Positions 50,966-52,453 of a DNA stretch of 52,453 nucleotides are shown here, piece after piece (position 1 is the stretch's first letter; the number at the start of each line of letters is the position of its first letter). The notes under the pieces are model-generated. The model saw only the letters and a program-made list of their open reading frames with translations, ran no database searches and was not told the origin of the DNA. The stretch comes from Nodosilinea sp. LEGE 06152 (lineage in GTDB: Bacteria; Cyanobacteriota; Cyanobacteriia; Phormidesmidales; Phormidesmidaceae): NCBI RefSeq assembly GCF_015207525.1, contig NZ_JADEWR010000024.1:1-52453 (forward strand), given 5' to 3'. Position numbers and translations under genes: made by a program.

Positions 50966-52453
50966 TCACGACGACACAGAGCTAACTACTACCGGGCTAG
51001 GGCTAGGCACATACATTTGGGTGAAGTACTCGGCTACCATGCGATCGCTATTGTAGTGGGGCGCGCAGGAGCGAATCGACGCTTTCATCATCGCAATCCA
51101 CTGGCGGGGTAGCCCGGCGCGATGGCCCTCCGAGGCCGAGCCTTGCCCATCGCGCTGGTAGTACAGGGGCGCAATGTGGTGCTCCAACAGGTCGTAGAGG
51201 GAGTCAGCATCCTGCTGGTTTTGGCTGTCGGGGTCGGTGTCCGGATTAGCTTTGCCAATCACCCAGCCGTTGGCCGCCTGGTCAGCGCCTCCGGCATGGT
51301 AGGCCTCGGCCCACCAGCCATCGAGGGTGGCGCAGTTGAGGCCGCCGTTGAGGGCCACTTTTTGACCGCTGGTGCCCGAGGCCTCGGGGCGACGGGGATG
51401 GTTGAGCCACACATCGACACCGGGCAGCAGCAGCTTGGCCACCGCCATGTCGTAGTCTTCGATAAAGGCAACGCGATCGCGCAGGGCCGGGTGGCGGCAC
51501 CACTCCATCAGCCGCTGGATAATGCGCTTGCCCTCGTCATCGGCGGGGTTGGCTTTGCCCGCAAACACAATTTGAATTGGGCGGCGGGGGTGGGCCAAAA
51601 TGCGAATCGCCCGGTGCAGATCGCTGAACAGCAGCTCGCCGCGCTTGTAGGGGCTAAACCGGCGGCCAAAGCCCAGGGTTAGCACCTGGGGGTCGAGCAG
51701 GCGATCGACGGCGGCAATTTCATCGGCGGCCTCGCCCCGGCTGTGGCGGGCGGTACGCACGCGATCGCGGGTGTAGGCAATTAGCCGTTCTTTTAGTAAA
51801 GTGTGCCGCTGCCACAGCTGGTCGTCAGGAATTTCGTCGATCCGGCTCCAGCGGCTGGGGTCGGTCGTGGGGGTGGGGTCGTCGTAGCCCAGGTACTGGC
51901 GGTAGAGGTCGCTCATCAGCGGGGCCGTCCAGGTGGCGGCATGGACACCGTTGGTAATCGCCCCAATCGGCACCTGGTGCATCTCGCAGTCGGGGTAGAG
52001 AGCCTGCCACATTTCCCGACAGAGTTCGCCGTGGCGGGGGCTGACGCCATTGGCCTTGCCGCTTAGACGCAGAGCCAGCACCGTCATCGAGAACAGCTCC
52101 CAGGGGTCGTCGGGGCGGCGGTTGCCCAGGGCCAAAAAGTCTTCCCGCGACAGGCCTAGGTGGGGCCAGTAGCCGCCCAAAAACGACTCGATCAAGTCGG
52201 CGGCAAACACATTGCCAGCCGCCGACACGGGGGAATGGGTGGTAAACACGCTGCGCTGGCGCACCTGAGCCGCGATCGCCCCAAAGTCGGCCTCGCTGTG
52301 GCGCAGGTCGCGCAGGGCCACCTCCAGCAGCCCAAAGGCCCCGTGGCTGCCGTTGAGGTGGTACACCATCGGCTCGATGTCGAGGGCGTAGAGCATGCGC
52401 ACGCCGCCAATGCCCAGCACCAGGGCCTGGGCCAGCCGGGTTTCGGGGTTGCC
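50966..52453 (-). CDS. glgP: Alpha-glucan phosphorylase, C-terminal part (partial)
   Basis: The frame enters from the right edge (GNPETRLAQAL before the first possible internal start) and covers about 495 residues. LGIGGVRMLYALDIEPMVYH, the substrate loop, GFGRRFSPYKRGELLF and the PLP/phosphate region ASGTSGQKVALNGGLNCATL then DGWWAEAYHAGG mark the alpha-glucan phosphorylase family (maltodextrin/glycogen type). The enzyme splits alpha-1,4-glucans with phosphate to give glucose-1-phosphate. The usual YHLNEGH is YHLNGSH here. Its true start lies beyond the window. The stop lies next to the start of the Tab2-like gene. Confidence 0.9.
   Translation of the reverse strand, partial: GNPETRLAQALVLGIGGVRMLYALDIEPMVYHLNGSHGAFGLLEVALRDLRHSEADFGAIAAQVRQRSVFTTHSPVSAAGNVFAADLIESFLGGYWPHLGLSREDFLALGNRRPDDPWELFSMTVLALRLSGKANGVSPRHGELCREMWQALYPDCEMHQVPIGAITNGVHAATWTAPLMSDLYRQYLGYDDPTPTTDPSRWSRIDEIPDDQLWQRHTLLKERLIAYTRDRVRTARHSRGEAADEIAAVDRLLDPQVLTLGFGRRFSPYKRGELLFSDLHRAIRILAHPRRPIQIVFAGKANPADDEGKRIIQRLMEWCRHPALRDRVAFIEDYDMAVAKLLLPGVDVWLNHPRRPEASGTSGQKVALNGGLNCATLDGWWAEAYHAGGADQAANGWVIGKANPDTDPDSQNQQDADSLYDLLEHHIAPLYYQRDGQGSASEGHRAGLPRQWIAMMKASIRSCAPHYNSDRMVAEYFTQMYVPSPSPVVVSSVSS

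Overview
The window is chromosomal DNA of a cyanobacterium. It carries photosystem II (psbD), photosystem I (psaE, ycf4, a Tab2-like factor), NDH-1 (ndhO), lycopene cyclase and phycobiliprotein-like genes, and the palindrome GCGATCGC (HIP1) recurs throughout. The base composition is G+C-rich for a cyanobacterium, which would suit a Leptolyngbya/Nodosilinea-type filamentous lineage, but that placement is only a guess. No prophage, insertion sequence, CRISPR array or rRNA operon was seen. One tRNA gene (Ser-UGA) is present.

Layout. 0-3.4 kb: the start of psbD on the minus strand, then ycf4, a lipoprotein cyclophilin and a ketoacyl-ACP synthase. 3.5-16.5 kb: housekeeping and metabolism, namely an ABM-domain membrane protein, an Orn/Lys/Arg-type decarboxylase, a DUF427 protein, ilvC, a shortened DUF29 protein, an SDR, a decayed DUF6883/DUF4926 pair, ispG, a degenerate metallo-beta-lactamase-fold protein, a site-2 protease and an NCS2 purine permease, plus two very small genes. 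16.9-20.7 kb: tRNA-Ser, an ECF sigma factor with its probable anti-sigma factor, ndhO, mutM and psaE. 21.0-26.0 kb: a plus-strand cluster that alternates phycobiliprotein-like proteins lacking the usual chromophore cysteine with V4R-domain proteins, includes a small internally repeated protein, and ends in a Ser/Thr kinase. It resembles a compacted Synechocystis slr0144-slr0152 (PSII-assembly/SpkG) cluster.

26.0-40.3 kb: RidA and a YihY protein, then a signalling block. The block holds a very large hybrid histidine kinase with an N-terminal ribbon-helix-helix DNA-binding domain, a second hybrid kinase with CBS and seven PAS domains, and a divergent REC-GGDEF-EAL protein. 40.3-52.5 kb: a Ca2+/H+ exchanger, a KaiB-domain protein coupled to a pilT gene, crtL, a PrsW-like protein, apt, corA, groEL with a perfect CIRCE operator, a Tab2-like protein and the 3' part of an alpha-glucan phosphorylase.

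Most interesting: the phycobiliprotein-like/V4R/kinase cluster, the DNA-binding-domain/kinase fusion, the pilT-KaiB-domain pair, a two-gene DUF6883-DUF4926 unit with a one-base homopolymer frameshift in each gene, and several families of short palindromic or tandem intergenic repeats, including an 86-bp element with perfect 13-bp terminal inverted repeats and a second partial copy 19 kb away.
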